DNA of 64,000 nt from Maritimibacter sp. (GTDB taxonomy: Bacteria; Pseudomonadota; Alphaproteobacteria; Rhodobacterales; Rhodobacteraceae). Both the position numbers and the translations under genes were made by a program. A model generated the notes under the pieces. That model ran no database searches. It was not told the DNA's origin and saw only the letters and a list, made by a program, of their open reading frames with translations. Below, piece by piece: positions 52,846 through 62,314 of this stretch (position 1 is the first letter of the stretch; every line of letters begins with the position of its first letter). The stretch is from the NCBI GenBank assembly GCA_011389895.1, contig JAABTN010000010.1:28639-92638 (forward strand). Direction: 5' to 3'.

Positions 52846-54111
52846 ATGGATTCGATTGTGGTGACGGGCGGCGGGCCTCTCAAGGGCGAGATCCCGATCG
52901 CCGGGGCGAAGAACGCCTGTCTTGCCTTGATGCCCGCTACGATCCTGTCGGATGAGCCGCTGACGCTGACAAATGCGCCGCGGTTGTCGGATATCAAGAC
53001 GATGACGACGCTCCTGCAATCCTTGGGGGCCGAGGCGTCGCGCCTTCAAGACGGGCAGGTTCTGACCATGTCGTCCCATGCCCTGACCTCGGCCCATGCC
53101 GATTACGAGATCGTGCGAAAGATGCGGGCCTCGAACCTCGTGCTGGGCCCGCTGGTGGCGCGCATGGGCCATGCGGAAGTGAGCCTGCCGGGCGGCTGCG
53201 CCATCGGGGCACGGCCGATGGATCTTCATATCCACGGTCTGGAAAAGCTCGGGGCCGAGATCGACCTGCGCGACGGATACCTTCATGCGAAGGCGCCCAA
53301 GGGGCTCAAGGGGGCGATGATCGATCTCGATTTCGCCTCGGTCGGGGCGACCGAGAATATCGTCATGGCGGCCACTCTGGCCAAGGGCACGACGGTGATC
53401 ACCAATGCCGCCCGCGAACCCGAGATCGTTGATCTCGTGCGGTGCCTTCGCGCGATGGGCGCACAGATCGAGGGTGAGGGCAGCGACCGGATCGAGGTTC
53501 AGGGGGTTGACCGCCTGTCGGGCGCGACGCACCGGGTGGTGACGGACCGCATCGAGCTTGGAACCTACATGCTGGCCCCTGCAATTGCCGGGGGCGAGGT
53601 GGAATGTCTCGGGGGCACGCTCGAACTGGTGCAAAGCTTTGTCGACAGGATCGAACGGGCCGGCGTCAGCGTTAAGGAAACGTCCCGTGGCCTGATGGTG
53701 TCGCGCACATCCGAACGCCTTTCGGCGGTGGATGTGACGACCGAACCCTTCCCCGGGTTCCCGACCGATCTTCAGGCGCAGCTCATGGCGATGCTTTGCA
53801 CAGCAGACGGGGTGTCGACGCTGAATGAAACCATCTTCGAGAACCGGTTCATGCATGCCCCGGAACTGACGCGGATGGGGGCAGAGATCGACGTGCAGGG
53901 TGGCACGGCCACGGTGACCGGGGTCGAGAAATTGCGCGGTGCGCCGGTGATGGCCACCGATCTTCGGGCGTCGGTGTCGCTCATCCTTGCCGGTCTCGCG
54001 GCAGAGGGCGAAACGGTGGTGAGCCGGGTCTATCACCTCGACCGAGGCTATGAACACGTGGTGCGAAAGCTGGAACATGTCGGGGCACGGATTGAACGGG
54101 TGAAAGCATGA
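52846..54111 (+). CDS. murA: UDP-N-acetylglucosamine 1-carboxyvinyltransferase
   Basis: First committed step of peptidoglycan precursor synthesis, in the cytoplasm; target of fosfomycin. 421 residues. Active-site Lys22 and Asn in [14 protein letters not shown], and the catalytic Cys118 in [15 protein letters not shown] (fosfomycin-sensitive form). Also [16 protein letters not shown] and AADLR-like [18 protein letters not shown]. The last base pairs overlap the next gene (ATGA). Confidence 0.95.
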   Translation: MDSIVVTGGGPLKGEIPIAGAKNACLALMPATILSDEPLTLTNAPRLSDIKTMTTLLQSLGAEASRLQDGQVLTMSSHALTSAHADYEIVRKMRASNLVLGPLVARMGHAEVSLPGGCAIGARPMDLHIHGLEKLGAEIDLRDGYLHAKAPKGLKGAMIDLDFASVGATENIVMAATLAKGTTVITNAAREPEIVDLVRCLRAMGAQIEGEGSDRIEVQGVDRLSGATHRVVTDRIELGTYMLAPAIAGGEVECLGGTLELVQSFVDRIERAGVSVKETSRGLMVSRTSERLSAVDVTTEPFPGFPTDLQAQLMAMLCTADGVSTLNETIFENRFMHAPELTRMGAEIDVQGGTATVTGVEKLRGAPVMATDLRASVSLILAGLAAEGETVVSRVYHLDRGYEHVVRKLEHVGARIERVKA

Positions 54112-54587
54112 GCGATGATGCACGTTTCGAAGACGGGGGCGACAAGCCGCTGCGCCTGATGGCCGTGGACGCCGGCGATCTCGAGGTCATCTCGACCCTC
54201 GTGCAGGACGCAGTGTTTCCGGCAAGCGAGATGTCGTGGTCCGCGAAACGGCGCGAATTCGCGCTGCTTCTCAACCGGTTTCGCTGGGAAGACCGGGACA
54301 TCGCGCAAAGCCGGGGGCGCGCGGTGGAGCGGGTTCAATCGGTGCTGATCTTTGGCGATGTCGCCAAAGTGCAATCTCAAGGCATCGAACGCGGTGATCC
54401 GGACCTTGTATTATCGCTTTTGTCCGTGTCGTGGGAACCGGGCGAAGATGGCACCGGGCGTGCGCTGCTCACCCTTGCGGGCGACGGGGTGATCGCGCTG
54501 GACATGGAGACGATCGACGCGAAATTGCAGGATGTGACGCGGCCCTATGCGGCGCCGTCGAAGAAATCCCCCGGACACCCGGAGTAA
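54108..54587 (+). CDS. DUF2948 family protein
   Basis: A 159-residue protein of an alphaproteobacterial family of unknown function. Conserved strings: [58 protein letters not shown]. No signal peptide. Starts inside the murA stop and precedes hisD by 3 bp, the order usually seen in Alphaproteobacteria. Confidence 0.8.
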   Translation: MSDDARFEDGGDKPLRLMAVDAGDLEVISTLVQDAVFPASEMSWSAKRREFALLLNRFRWEDRDIAQSRGRAVERVQSVLIFGDVAKVQSQGIERGDPDLVLSLLSVSWEPGEDGTGRALLTLAGDGVIALDMETIDAKLQDVTRPYAAPSKKSPGHPE

Positions 54588-54590
54588 CCG

Positions 54591-55898
54591 ATGGCCGTTT
54601 TACTCGACACCCAAGACGCGGATTTCGAAGCCGCGTTCGCGGCCCTTCTGACCGCCAAGCGTGAAGAGAGCCCGGACGTTGATGACACGGTCGCGGGTAT
54701 CATCGCCGATGTGCGCGCCCGGGGCGATGCGGCGGTGATCGCGCTAACGTCGCAATTCGACCGGCTGGAGCTGAGCGCCGACACGCTTCGGGTGAGCGAA
54801 CAAGAGATCGACGCCTATTGCGCCGAGGTGCCCGAGGCCGAGCGCGCCGCGCTTGAAACCGCCGCCGCGCGCATTCGCCAATACCACGACCGGCAAATTC
54901 CGGACGACCAGATGTGGACCGATGCCGAGGGCGCGATGCTTGGCTGGCGGTGGACGGCGGTCTCGGCGGCGGGGCTTTATGTGCCCGGTGGCCTTGCCTC
55001 CTACCCGTCGTCGGTCTTGATGAACGCGGTTCCGGCCAAGGTCGCGGGGGTGGCGCGCGTGGTGGTGACCGTTCCGACCCCGGACGGGGTGGTGAACCCG
55101 CTGGTCATGCTGGCCTGCCGTATCGCGGGGGTGGACGAGGTCTACCGCATCGGGGGCGCGCAGGCGATTGCGGCGCTTGCCTATGGCACCGAAACCATCA
55201 CGCCGGTGGACAAGATCACCGGACCCGGGAACGCCTTCGTCGCGGCGGCGAAACGGCGGGTCTTCGGCAAGGTCGGCATCGACATGATCGCGGGCCCTTC
55301 CGAGATCCTGATCATCGCCGACCGGGACAATGACCCCGATTTCCTCGCCCTCGACCTGATGAGCCAAGCCGAACATGACGAAAGCGCGCAATCCATCCTG
55401 ATCACCGATGACGCTGTTTTCGGGCGTGCTGTCGCGGATGCGGTGGAGGCGCGGCTTGAAACGCTGGAGCGCGCGGCGATCGCCGGGGCAAGTTGGCGTG
55501 ATTTCGGGGCCGTGATCACGGTGCGCGACCTTGACGAAGCGGCCGCGCTTAGCGACCGGATCGCGCCCGAGCATCTTGAACTTTGCGTTGCCGACCCCGA
55601 GGCGCTGTCTGAAAAAATCACCCATGCGGGGGCCATTTTCCTTGGGCAATATACGCCCGAGGCCATCGGGGACTATGTCGGGGGGCCGAACCACGTTTTG
55701 CCCACCGCCCGTTCGGCGCGCTTTTCCTCGGGGCTTTCCGTGCTCGATTTCATGAAGCGCACGACGCTTGCCAAGATGACGCCTGCGGCACTGAAGGCCA
55801 TCGGGCCCGCCGCCGAAACGCTGGCCAAATCCGAGAGCCTTGAGGCGCATGGGTTGTCGGTTCGCGCGCGGCTTGACCGGCTGAACAAGGACAGCTGA
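54591..55898 (+). CDS. hisD: Histidinol dehydrogenase
   Basis: Last two steps of histidine synthesis: oxidises histidinol to histidine with NAD and zinc. 435 residues. Motifs: AGLYVPGGLASYPSSVLMNA, GGAQAIAALAYGTETI, DMIAGPSEILIIAD, SQAEHDESAQ (zinc-binding Gln and His), IAPEHLEL (catalytic Glu-His) and YVGGPNHVLPT. Not linked to other his genes here. Confidence 0.95.
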   Translation: MAVLLDTQDADFEAAFAALLTAKREESPDVDDTVAGIIADVRARGDAAVIALTSQFDRLELSADTLRVSEQEIDAYCAEVPEAERAALETAAARIRQYHDRQIPDDQMWTDAEGAMLGWRWTAVSAAGLYVPGGLASYPSSVLMNAVPAKVAGVARVVVTVPTPDGVVNPLVMLACRIAGVDEVYRIGGAQAIAALAYGTETITPVDKITGPGNAFVAAAKRRVFGKVGIDMIAGPSEILIIADRDNDPDFLALDLMSQAEHDESAQSILITDDAVFGRAVADAVEARLETLERAAIAGASWRDFGAVITVRDLDEAAALSDRIAPEHLELCVADPEALSEKITHAGAIFLGQYTPEAIGDYVGGPNHVLPTARSARFSSGLSVLDFMKRTTLAKMTPAALKAIGPAAETLAKSESLEAHGLSVRARLDRLNKDS

Positions 55899-55996
55899 CG
55901 CGGGTCGACATCGCGTTGCGCGCGATCCCCATCCGCTTCCATTGCCGTTTCAAATCGCTTCGGATACTTCTGGCCCGATCATCCGGGATAGAATCC

Positions 55997-56473
55997 ATGA
56001 ACCGTATCACGAAAATCGACATTGATGGCACCGGGCTCGCCGCCCCCACGCCCGAGATCGAGCAAGAGCGCAAGGTCGCGATCTTCGACTTGCTCGAAGA
56101 CAACAGCTTCGCGCCCTTGGCGCGGGATGGCCGCGATGTGCCCGAAGGCCCCTTCGAGGTTTCGCTGGCCATTCGCGAAAAGCGCCTCGTCTTCGACATC
56201 GCGACCGAAGGCGGGCCCCAAGTGGCCGAATTCCAGCTATCGCTCGGGCCATTTCGCCAAGCGGTTAAGGATTATTTCCAGATTTGCGAAAGCTATTTCG
56301 ATGCGGTGAAAAAGCTGCCCCCCGCCCAGATCGAGGCGATCGACATGGCGCGGCGCGGGATACACAACGAAGGCGCGCGCATTCTCAAGGAACGGCTCGA
56401 AGGCAAGGCCGAACTTGATATCGACACGGCACGGCGGTTGTTCACCCTCATCTGCGTCTTGCACTGGGGGTAG
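55997..56473 (+). CDS. UPF0262 family protein
   Basis: A 158-residue protein beginning MNRITKIDIDGTGLAAPTPE at ATG 55997; an upstream ATG adds a poor, Arg-rich leader. Conserved strings: EQERKVAIFDLLEDNSF, PFEVSLAIREKRLVFDI, IDMARRGIHNEGARIL. Length is exactly that expected. Function unknown in the family. 99 bp after hisD. Confidence 0.85.
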   Translation: MNRITKIDIDGTGLAAPTPEIEQERKVAIFDLLEDNSFAPLARDGRDVPEGPFEVSLAIREKRLVFDIATEGGPQVAEFQLSLGPFRQAVKDYFQICESYFDAVKKLPPAQIEAIDMARRGIHNEGARILKERLEGKAELDIDTARRLFTLICVLHWG

Positions 56474-56478
56474 GCCGC

Positions 56479-56937
56479 TTGCCCGTCTCGCTTCCCCAGT
56501 CGGTGCTTTTTTGCTGCGACCACAATGCCGTGCGCTCGCCCATGGCCGAAGGCTTGATGAAGAAATACTATGGCACCGAGGTTTATGTGCAATCCGCCGG
56601 GGTGAAGAGTGAAATGGAGGTCGACGGGTTCTCGGTGGCGGTCTGTGATGAGATCGGCGTGAAGTTGGAAAATCACAAGGCGCGCAGTTTCGATGAAATG
56701 CACGACTGGGGCGATGACCTGTCGTCCTATGACCTTATCATCGCCCTGTCACCGGCCAGCCAGCGCAAGGTCTTGGACCTCACCCGGTATCACCACCTCG
56801 ATGTCGAATACTGGCCGATCATGGACCCGACCGGGTTGGGCACCCTGCGCGAGGACAAGCTGAATGCCTACCGCCAAGCGCGCGACCAGATTCGCGAACG
56901 CATGGTGTCGCGCTTCGGGCCACCGGGAGAGGGATAG
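56479..56937 (+). CDS. Low-molecular-weight protein tyrosine phosphatase family protein
   Basis: A 152-residue protein with the phosphatase P-loop near the N-terminus (LFCCDHNAVRSPMAEGL, CX5R with Cys in CDHNAVR) and the catalytic Asp in EYWPIMDPTG near residue 115. Relatives act as tyrosine phosphatases or arsenate reductases. The apparent start is TTG 56479, 5 bp after the UPF0262 stop; start not certain. Usually followed directly by infA, which is not the case here. Confidence 0.82.
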   Translation: MPVSLPQSVLFCCDHNAVRSPMAEGLMKKYYGTEVYVQSAGVKSEMEVDGFSVAVCDEIGVKLENHKARSFDEMHDWGDDLSSYDLIIALSPASQRKVLDLTRYHHLDVEYWPIMDPTGLGTLREDKLNAYRQARDQIRERMVSRFGPPGEG

Positions 56938-56940
56938 GGC

Positions 56941-57387
56941 ATGTCGAACCCCGAGGCAGAAGAAACGACCCGGCGCGCCCTGATCGGGGCCTGTGACGCG
57001 GTTCGGACCGGCGATTGGGCGCGGCTTGATGACTTTGCCCACCCGGAGGCGGTGCTGGACATCACCGATGGCATCCATATTCGCGGATTGGCGCAGGTTG
57101 CGCCCTATTTCGACTATTACCTCGCCTACTACCGGTGCGATTTCACCGATATGAGTGTGACGGTAAGCGGGGATGAGGCGGCAGCCGAGATCACGATCAC
57201 GATCACTTACATCAAGGACAAGCCCGGGTTTCCACAATGCACCGGGCAGACAAGCACCTTCGTGATGGCGGTGTTTGCCCAAATGCGGGATGGCAAGGTG
57301 GACCGGGCGCGGTTGATGTTTTCGCTGGAGGATTGGCTCCGGGCGTTCTCGGAGCCGCCGGTACCGGCGCCGAGCACGACGGTATGA
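56941..57387 (+). CDS. NTF2/SnoaL-like domain protein 1
   Basis: A 148-residue protein with the cone-shaped NTF2-like fold: helix EETTRRALIGACDAVRTGDW, DDFAHPEAVLDIT, then long beta strands (AAAEITITITYIKD, TSTFVMAVFAQM) and an acidic tail. 3 bp after the phosphatase gene. Enzymes of this fold include cyclases and isomerases, but no catalytic residues can be assigned. Function unknown. Confidence 0.65.
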   Translation: MSNPEAEETTRRALIGACDAVRTGDWARLDDFAHPEAVLDITDGIHIRGLAQVAPYFDYYLAYYRCDFTDMSVTVSGDEAAAEITITITYIKDKPGFPQCTGQTSTFVMAVFAQMRDGKVDRARLMFSLEDWLRAFSEPPVPAPSTTV

Positions 57388-57444
57388 GCGGTCTCGCGCG
57401 CAGGCGCGAAACAAAGGCGGCCCCGGTCTGCTGGGCGAGGTGCG

Positions 57445-57846
57445 ATGCAAGATGATGATCTGAGACAGATGGGTGACCTTCTTTTCACCACCCTCAATGC
57501 CCGCGACTGGGACAATGCCCTTGGCCTGTTTGGCCCGAAGGCGGTGTTCCACCTCGGGCCGCTCGACACGTTTCAAGGGCACGCGGACGCGCGCAAGGTG
57601 TTCGCGGCCCTGAGCGATTCCTATGACCTTCGGATCAGAAGCTGGGCCCATATCGCGGAAGACACGCGCCTTGCGACACAGGCCATGATGCGGTTGGATT
57701 ACCGGAAGACACAGGCCGGGTTGCCAGAGGCGAAGGGGCAGGTTGTGGACCTTCCAGTCGCGATGTTTCTCGACGCGCCGAACGGGGTCTTCACCCGGCT
57801 CAGGGCGGTTTTCTCAAGGGTCGACTGGATGAACGCGATCACATGA
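57445..57846 (+). CDS. NTF2/SnoaL-like domain protein 2
   Basis: A 133-residue NTF2-like protein: DDDLRQMGDLLFTTLNARDW, ALGLFGPKAVFHLGPLDTFQ, AMMRLDYRKTQAGLPEA, VAMFLDAPNGVFTRLRAVF. Same fold as its upstream neighbour but of low similarity. The stop overlaps the GNAT gene start by 4 bp, so the two are coupled. Function unknown. Confidence 0.65.
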   Translation: MQDDDLRQMGDLLFTTLNARDWDNALGLFGPKAVFHLGPLDTFQGHADARKVFAALSDSYDLRIRSWAHIAEDTRLATQAMMRLDYRKTQAGLPEAKGQVVDLPVAMFLDAPNGVFTRLRAVFSRVDWMNAIT

Positions 57847-58469
57847 GCCTTCGGTTTGATAGCCTTGTCGGCCCCGAGATCACAGGGGCGCTGGACGCGG
57901 TCGCACGGTTGCGGATCGAGGTGTTTCGCGAATGGCCCTATCTCTATGACGGCGACCCCGCCTACGAAGCCTCTTATCTTTCCGCCTTCGCGGCCTCGCC
58001 ACAGGCCATCGTGGTTGCGGCCAGCGATGGGGGCGAGATCGTCGGGGCCTCAACCGGTGCGCCGCTCAGCGATCACGCCGAGGATTTCGCCGAGGCCTTC
58101 CGGGGGTCCGGCATCGCGTTGGAGGAAGTGTTCTATTGCGCCGAATCGGTGCTGCGTGCGCCGTACCGGGGGCAGGGCGCGGGGCATGTCTTCTTCGACC
58201 GGCGAGAAGATCATGCGCGCCGGTTGGGATTTCGGTTCGCGGCCTTTTGCGCGGTTGTGCGCCCCGACGATCATCCCGCCCGCCCGGCGGAATATCGCCC
58301 GCTGGATGATTTCTGGAGACATCGCGGATATGAAAGGGCCCAAGGCGTTATGGCGCAGTTTTCGTGGAAGGATATCGGAAAAATGCAACCTGATGCCAAG
58401 CCGCTTCAATTCTGGATCCGGGATCTGTCGCGGGGCACAGCACCGGGCACAGTAAGGGGCACAGGGTGA
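57843..58469 (+). CDS. GNAT-family N-acetyltransferase
   Basis: A 208-residue acetyltransferase. The acetyl-CoA-binding motif APYRGQGAGHVFFDRREDHA lies at about 104-123, after a beta strand VFYCAESVL. The N-terminal FREWPYLYDGDPAYE block is of a type found in GNAT-nitrilase pairs. The last residues contain a 12-bp in-frame repeat. Overlaps the hydrolase gene by 4 bp. Confidence 0.8.
   Translation: MSLRFDSLVGPEITGALDAVARLRIEVFREWPYLYDGDPAYEASYLSAFAASPQAIVVAASDGGEIVGASTGAPLSDHAEDFAEAFRGSGIALEEVFYCAESVLRAPYRGQGAGHVFFDRREDHARRLGFRFAAFCAVVRPDDHPARPAEYRPLDDFWRHRGYERAQGVMAQFSWKDIGKMQPDAKPLQFWIRDLSRGTAPGTVRGTG
58433..58464 (+). repeat. 12-bp tandem repeat at the end of the GNAT gene
   Basis: GGGCACAG recurs at 58433, 58445 and 58457, exactly 12 bp apart, so the unit is 12 bp and in frame (codes Gly-Thr-containing repeats). 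It lies just before the next gene's start codon at 58466. Confidence 0.7.
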
Positions 58470-59350
58470 AGATCGCCGCCGCAACCTACCCCATCGACCG
58501 GGTCGAAACATGGGCTGCGTGGGACGCGAAAGTCACCCGCTGGGTCGAAGAGGCGGCGCGTGCGGGGGCCGAGCTATTGGTGTTTCCCGAATACGGGGCG
58601 ATGGAACTGGCGGCCATGACGAAGGCCGTGGGGTGCGCAGAGCAGATGCGCGCGGTCGCCGAGGCCACGCCGCGCGCCTGGGACACATGGGCGCGTTTGG
58701 CGCGTGACCATGATGTGCACATCCTGGCCCCGTCTGGGCCGGTCCGGGACAAGGACGCCTGGGTAAACCGGGCCATGTTCTTTGCCCCGAACGGAAAACG
58801 CCAGGCGAATGACAAACGGGTCGCGACCCCGTGGGAGGTCACGCCAATGGGCATCAGCGCGGGGCACGCGCCCGTTGTCATGGAAACGAAGCTTGGCGTG
58901 ATCGGGGTCTTGATCTGTTATGATTGCGAGTTTCCGCTGGCCGCCCGCGCCATGGTCGAGGCGGGCGTCGAGGTGATCCTCGTGCCATCGGCCACCGAAA
59001 CGCGCGCCGGGTTTCACCGGGTGCGGATCGGGGCGCAGGCCCGCGCTCTCGAAGGGCAGATCGTGACCGTGCAATCGCCGACGCAAGGGCAGGCCCCGTG
59101 GTGCGATGTGGTGGATGAAAACCATGGCGCGGCGGGGGTCTATGTGCCGCCCGACACCGGCCTTCCCGAAACCGGCATTCTGGCGCAGGGCGAGATGGAC
59201 AGGGCGGGCTGGACCATCGCCGAGATCGATCTGGACGCGGTCGCGGCGGTGCGTGCGACGGGGGGTGTGCGCACCCGATCGGACTGGCCTTCGCAGCTTG
59301 GCACCGCATGCGCCCCGCTTCCTGCCATCGCGCGGATCGATCTGCGCTGA
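58466..59350 (+). CDS. Carbon-nitrogen hydrolase (nitrilase superfamily)
   Basis: A 294-residue amidase or nitrilase-like enzyme. Catalytic triad by motif: Glu42 in VFPEYGAMEL, Lys117 in ANDKRVATPWE and Cys151 in LICYDCEFPL. Family members hydrolyse amides or nitriles. In other bacteria GNAT and nitrilase domains are sometimes fused in one protein (YhcX type); here they are adjacent overlapping genes. Substrate unknown. Confidence 0.85.
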   Translation: MKIAAATYPIDRVETWAAWDAKVTRWVEEAARAGAELLVFPEYGAMELAAMTKAVGCAEQMRAVAEATPRAWDTWARLARDHDVHILAPSGPVRDKDAWVNRAMFFAPNGKRQANDKRVATPWEVTPMGISAGHAPVVMETKLGVIGVLICYDCEFPLAARAMVEAGVEVILVPSATETRAGFHRVRIGAQARALEGQIVTVQSPTQGQAPWCDVVDENHGAAGVYVPPDTGLPETGILAQGEMDRAGWTIAEIDLDAVAAVRATGGVRTRSDWPSQLGTACAPLPAIARIDLR

Positions 59351-59427
59351 ATACCACTTGATAATCGGATGAATTCGGCCCATTTAGAGCGCACTCGCGC
59401 TTTGGCGGGTGAAACACTGGAGTGAAC

Positions 59428-59646
59428 ATGGCCAAGGAAGAACTGCTCGAATTTCCCGGTGTCGTGAAGGAACTCCTGCCTAACGCGACGTTTCGGGTCG
59501 AGCTGGAAAACGGCCATGAGATCATCGCGCACACGGCAGGCAAGATGCGTAAGAACCGCATCCGCGTTCTGGCTGGCGACAAGGTGCAGGTCGAGATGAC
59601 CCCTTACGATCTGACAAAGGGTCGGATCAATTACCGTTTCAAGTAG
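59428..59646 (+). CDS. infA: Translation initiation factor IF-1
   Basis: Stimulates initiation by binding the ribosomal A site. 72 residues from ATG 59428, after [25 protein letters not shown], then [20 protein letters not shown], and the end KGRINYRFK, all typical of IF-1 (an S1/OB-fold protein). The maf gene overlaps its 3' end. Confidence 0.97.
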   Translation: MAKEELLEFPGVVKELLPNATFRVELENGHEIIAHTAGKMRKNRIRVLAGDKVQVEMTPYDLTKGRINYRFK

Positions 59647-60226
59647 GCCCCGGCTTATCCTCGGATCCGGATCGCCACGGCGTGCCGAGCTTATCGGTAC
59701 ACTGGGGATCACGGCGGATGAGGTGCGCCCCCCCGACATCGACGAAACGCCCCGCGCCGGCGAACGTCCGCGCGCCTATTGCGCACGGGTGACGGCGGAC
59801 AAGATCGCGGCGATGGCGCTGCGGCCCGGCGAAGTGGCGCTGTGCGCCGACACCACCGTCGCCGTGGGCCGCCGGATCTTGGGCAAACCGGCAGATGCCG
59901 AGGAAGCCGAGGGTTTCCTGCGCCTGCTGTCGGGGCGACGCCACAAGGTCATCACCTGTGTCGCGGTGCGCAATCCTGAGCAGACGTGGGAGCGCGAAGT
60001 GGTGACCACGGTCCGGATGAAACGTCTGTCCAAGGTCGAGCTTTCCGCCTATCTCGCCTCGGGCGACTGGCAGGGCAAGGCGGGTGGATACGCGATACAG
60101 GGGCCAGCGGGGGCCTTCGTGCCCTGGATCGAGGGCAGCTATTCGGCTGTCATGGGGCTTCCCGTCGCGCAAACCGCCACGCTCTTGGCGGCGGCGGGAT
60201 ACCCGGTGTTTGGAGACCGGTCATGA
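59630..60226 (+). CDS. maf: Maf-family nucleoside triphosphate pyrophosphatase (non-canonical start)
   Basis: Hydrolyses non-canonical nucleotides and acts in septation. The open frame begins at 59615. The essential N-terminal motif [16 protein letters not shown] is at 59651-59698, but there is no ATG, GTG or TTG between 59615 and it. The first canonical start, GTG 59723, would remove this motif. I propose ATT at 59630, which is 8 bp after AAGGG (59617-59621); ATC at 59657 is another option. From ATT it is 198 residues. Other motifs: [42 protein letters not shown]. Overlaps infA and rng. Confidence 0.75.
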   Translation: MTVSSRPRLILGSGSPRRAELIGTLGITADEVRPPDIDETPRAGERPRAYCARVTADKIAAMALRPGEVALCADTTVAVGRRILGKPADAEEAEGFLRLLSGRRHKVITCVAVRNPEQTWEREVVTTVRMKRLSKVELSAYLASGDWQGKAGGYAIQGPAGAFVPWIEGSYSAVMGLPVAQTATLLAAAGYPVFGDRS

Positions 60227-61248
60227 AGGGCTCGATCGTCGCGCTGGATGAAATCAATGGCCGCCGCGCCGCGGCCCTGATCTTGGATGGCACGCTTGAG
60301 GATTTCCGGATTGACGCGCCCGTTGATGCGGGCCCGGTGCCCGGTGCGATCTACCGGGGGATATGCGGCCGGCCGATGAAAGGGCAGGGCGGTATGTTCC
60401 TTGACCTCGGCGCGGGCAATGGGTTCTTGCGCGGGGCCAAGGGGTCTGCGCCCGGCACACCGCTTTTGGTGCAAGTGACCGGCTGGGCCGAAGCGGGCAA
60501 GGCCCCCGGCCTGACCCAAAAGGTCCTGTTCAAGAGCCGCTATGCGATCGTCACGCCGAACGCGCCGGGCATCAACCTGTCGCGGTCCATCCGGGACGAA
60601 GAGGCGCGCGTCGAATTGCTCGAGGTGGCGCATGAGATCATGGAAGGCGCCGATCACGGGCTGATCCTGCGGTCGCAGGCCGAGACAGCGGACCTTGCCG
60701 AGGTGGCCGAGGACGTCGCCGAGATGCGAAGCCTCGCCGACGCCGTGCTGGGCGATGCGACGGGAAACAGCCCCGAGCTTCTGGTCGATGGCCCGGACGC
60801 GCATCTTCTGGCCTGGCGGGATTGGCCGAAGCCCGATCTCTTCGCGGACCAGCCGGGCAGTTTTGACGCGCATGGTGTAGCCAGCATGATTTCAACCGCG
60901 CTGGCGGCCAAGCAGCCGCTCTCAGAGGGTGCATTTGCCTATATCGAACCAACCCGCGCATTGGTCGCGGTCGATGTGAACACCGGGCGCGATAGTTCCC
61001 CTGCCGCGGGGCTCAAGGCCAACATCGCCCTCGCACGCGATTTGCCGCGCCTGTTGCGCCTGCGCGGACTGGCAGGCCAGATTACGCTCGATCTTGCGCC
61101 GATGCCAAAGAAGGACCGGGGGCAGTTCGAACAGGTCTTGCGCGCGGCCTTCAAACGGGACGGCACCGAAACGGCGCTTGCAGGTTGGACGCCCCTTGGG
61201 CATTTTGAGCTTCAAAGACAACGTGATCGCCTGCCCGTAACCCTGTGA
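60223..61248 (+). CDS. rng: Ribonuclease E/G family protein, short form
   Basis: Endoribonuclease for RNA processing. 341 residues from ATG 60223 (overlaps the maf stop). Features: S1-like region with [37 protein letters not shown], catalytic Asp in [10 protein letters not shown], and [14 protein letters not shown] with a second acidic residue. It lacks the CPxCxGxG zinc-link and the C-terminal extension, so it is shorter than classic RNase G (about 490). Such short homologues are known in Alphaproteobacteria. Confidence 0.85.
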   Translation: MKGSIVALDEINGRRAAALILDGTLEDFRIDAPVDAGPVPGAIYRGICGRPMKGQGGMFLDLGAGNGFLRGAKGSAPGTPLLVQVTGWAEAGKAPGLTQKVLFKSRYAIVTPNAPGINLSRSIRDEEARVELLEVAHEIMEGADHGLILRSQAETADLAEVAEDVAEMRSLADAVLGDATGNSPELLVDGPDAHLLAWRDWPKPDLFADQPGSFDAHGVASMISTALAAKQPLSEGAFAYIEPTRALVAVDVNTGRDSSPAAGLKANIALARDLPRLLRLRGLAGQITLDLAPMPKKDRGQFEQVLRAAFKRDGTETALAGWTPLGHFELQRQRDRLPVTL

Positions 61249-61270
61249 TCTGCTTCTGTGATGTGACCCG

Positions 61271-61453
61271 ATGACCTGCCCGATCTGCGCCAAGGACAGC
61301 GCCGCCAAATACCGCCCGTTTTGCTCGAAACGCTGCGCCGATGTCGATCTCGGCCGCTGGCTCAAGGGCGGCTACGCGATCCCGTCAAGCGACCCAGACG
61401 ACATCGAAGCAGCCTTCGACGCGATGGAAGAAGAGGCGCAAAAACCGCACTGA
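61271..61453 (+). CDS. yacG: DNA gyrase inhibitor YacG-family zinc protein
   Basis: A 60-residue protein with a four-Cys zinc site: CPIC at 3-6 and CSKRC at 18-22, followed by [16 protein letters not shown], the family signature. YacG binds and inhibits GyrB. Ends with an acidic tail ([12 protein letters not shown]). 22 bp after rng. Confidence 0.92.
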   Translation: MTCPICAKDSAAKYRPFCSKRCADVDLGRWLKGGYAIPSSDPDDIEAAFDAMEEEAQKPH

Positions 61454-61544
61454 CCCGGGCCGGGGAGAATTGGCGTTTTTCCTCTGGACACCCGCGCGCC
61501 CGCCGACTAGAAACCGCCCACCCGAACGACGATCGTTCACCCGT

Positions 61545-61619
61545 GCCCGGGTAGCTCAGGGGTAGAGCAGTGGATTGAAAATCCTCGTGTCGGTGGTTCG
61601 ATTCCGCCCCCGGGCACCA
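61545..61619 (+). tRNA. tRNA-Phe (anticodon GAA), probable integration site
   Basis: A 75-nt cloverleaf with encoded CCA. Acceptor GCCCGGG/CCCGGGC, anticodon loop in GGATTGAAAATCC reads GAA, T-arm GGTGGTTCGATTCCGCC. The DNA beyond its 3' end switches to lower-GC sequence with mobilisation genes, so this tRNA probably served as attB. Confidence 0.95.
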
Positions 61620-61754
61620 CTTAATAACTTGAAATACAACAATAAATTTATAGGCCGCTGAGCCGGTCCCCGTTGAGGTCTCGTTTTGGGCAACGCCGGG
61701 GCAACAGATTTCTTTTGGTCGAGACCTCACGTGTTTGTGATCGTTTTGACGGCA

Positions 61755-61961
61755 TTATTCTTGGTCACCGGGTGCTGTCGGCGTCAGGCGCTGAATATAG
61801 GCACGGATCTGGTCTTCGCGCCACCGGACGCAACCCGGCGACAAGTGCAGCGGCGGCGGAAACCGGGGGTCGCGCTTTTGCATGCGGTAAAGCGTGGCTC
61901 GCGACACGCTCAGCAACTCGGCCGTTTCCTTGAGGTTCATGAGTTTTGGCATCTGGGACAT
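61755..61961 (-). CDS. AlpA/MerR-like excisionase-type DNA-binding protein
   Basis: A 68-residue helix-turn-helix protein (MNLKETAELLSVSRATLYRM, then RFPPPLHLSPGCVRWREDQI), typical of AlpA/Xis-like regulators that control excision of integrated elements. AAGGAG precedes the start at 61961. It points towards the tRNA, and no integrase gene is present between them (135 bp). Confidence 0.85.
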   Translation of the reverse strand: MSQMPKLMNLKETAELLSVSRATLYRMQKRDPRFPPPLHLSPGCVRWREDQIRAYIQRLTPTAPGDQE

Positions 61962-62314
61962 GGTAGGCTCCTTTTCTGCTCAGAGTTTACCATGCCGCAC
62001 CGGGACACGGCATTGACTGTTTGCTCCCGTCCTTCAGTAAAATGTGGATAAACAGCAGGTTATGGCTCCTCTGGTATCGATTTCCATCACGGAAACGCGT
62101 TAACCCACCGTCCTCGCTTCATGCGCGGGCAGCACTCTTCGAACAAGTGATTTCCCCGGTATGCTAGCTCGTCATATGGCGGTTCCGGCCGGGCGCTTGT
62201 TTTAGCGCTTTTGGCCGACAGGCTCGCTGATCAGGCACATATTGAAGTCTTCGGTGACGCCGCCGGAGGATTCTTACAAAAGTCGAGAGGTACCCGGTGC
62301 TGGGTCAGAGGACC
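61962..62314. other. Non-coding 353-bp gap in the mobile element
   Basis: No supported gene. AT-richer than the chromosome to its left. One possible hairpin around GGGCGCTT-gttt-tAGCGC within 62187-62216, flanked by GGCC on each side, could end transcription from the relaxase gene. No oriT or att site was recognised. Confidence 0.3.

Noticed and set aside
61362..61730. A 122-residue minus-strand frame across tRNA-Phe
   Set aside because: It is the translation of the tRNA complement and flanks; no ribosome site.
61620..61754. Integrase remnant next to tRNA-Phe
   Set aside because: No frame of useful length and no tyrosine recombinase motif in these 135 bp.
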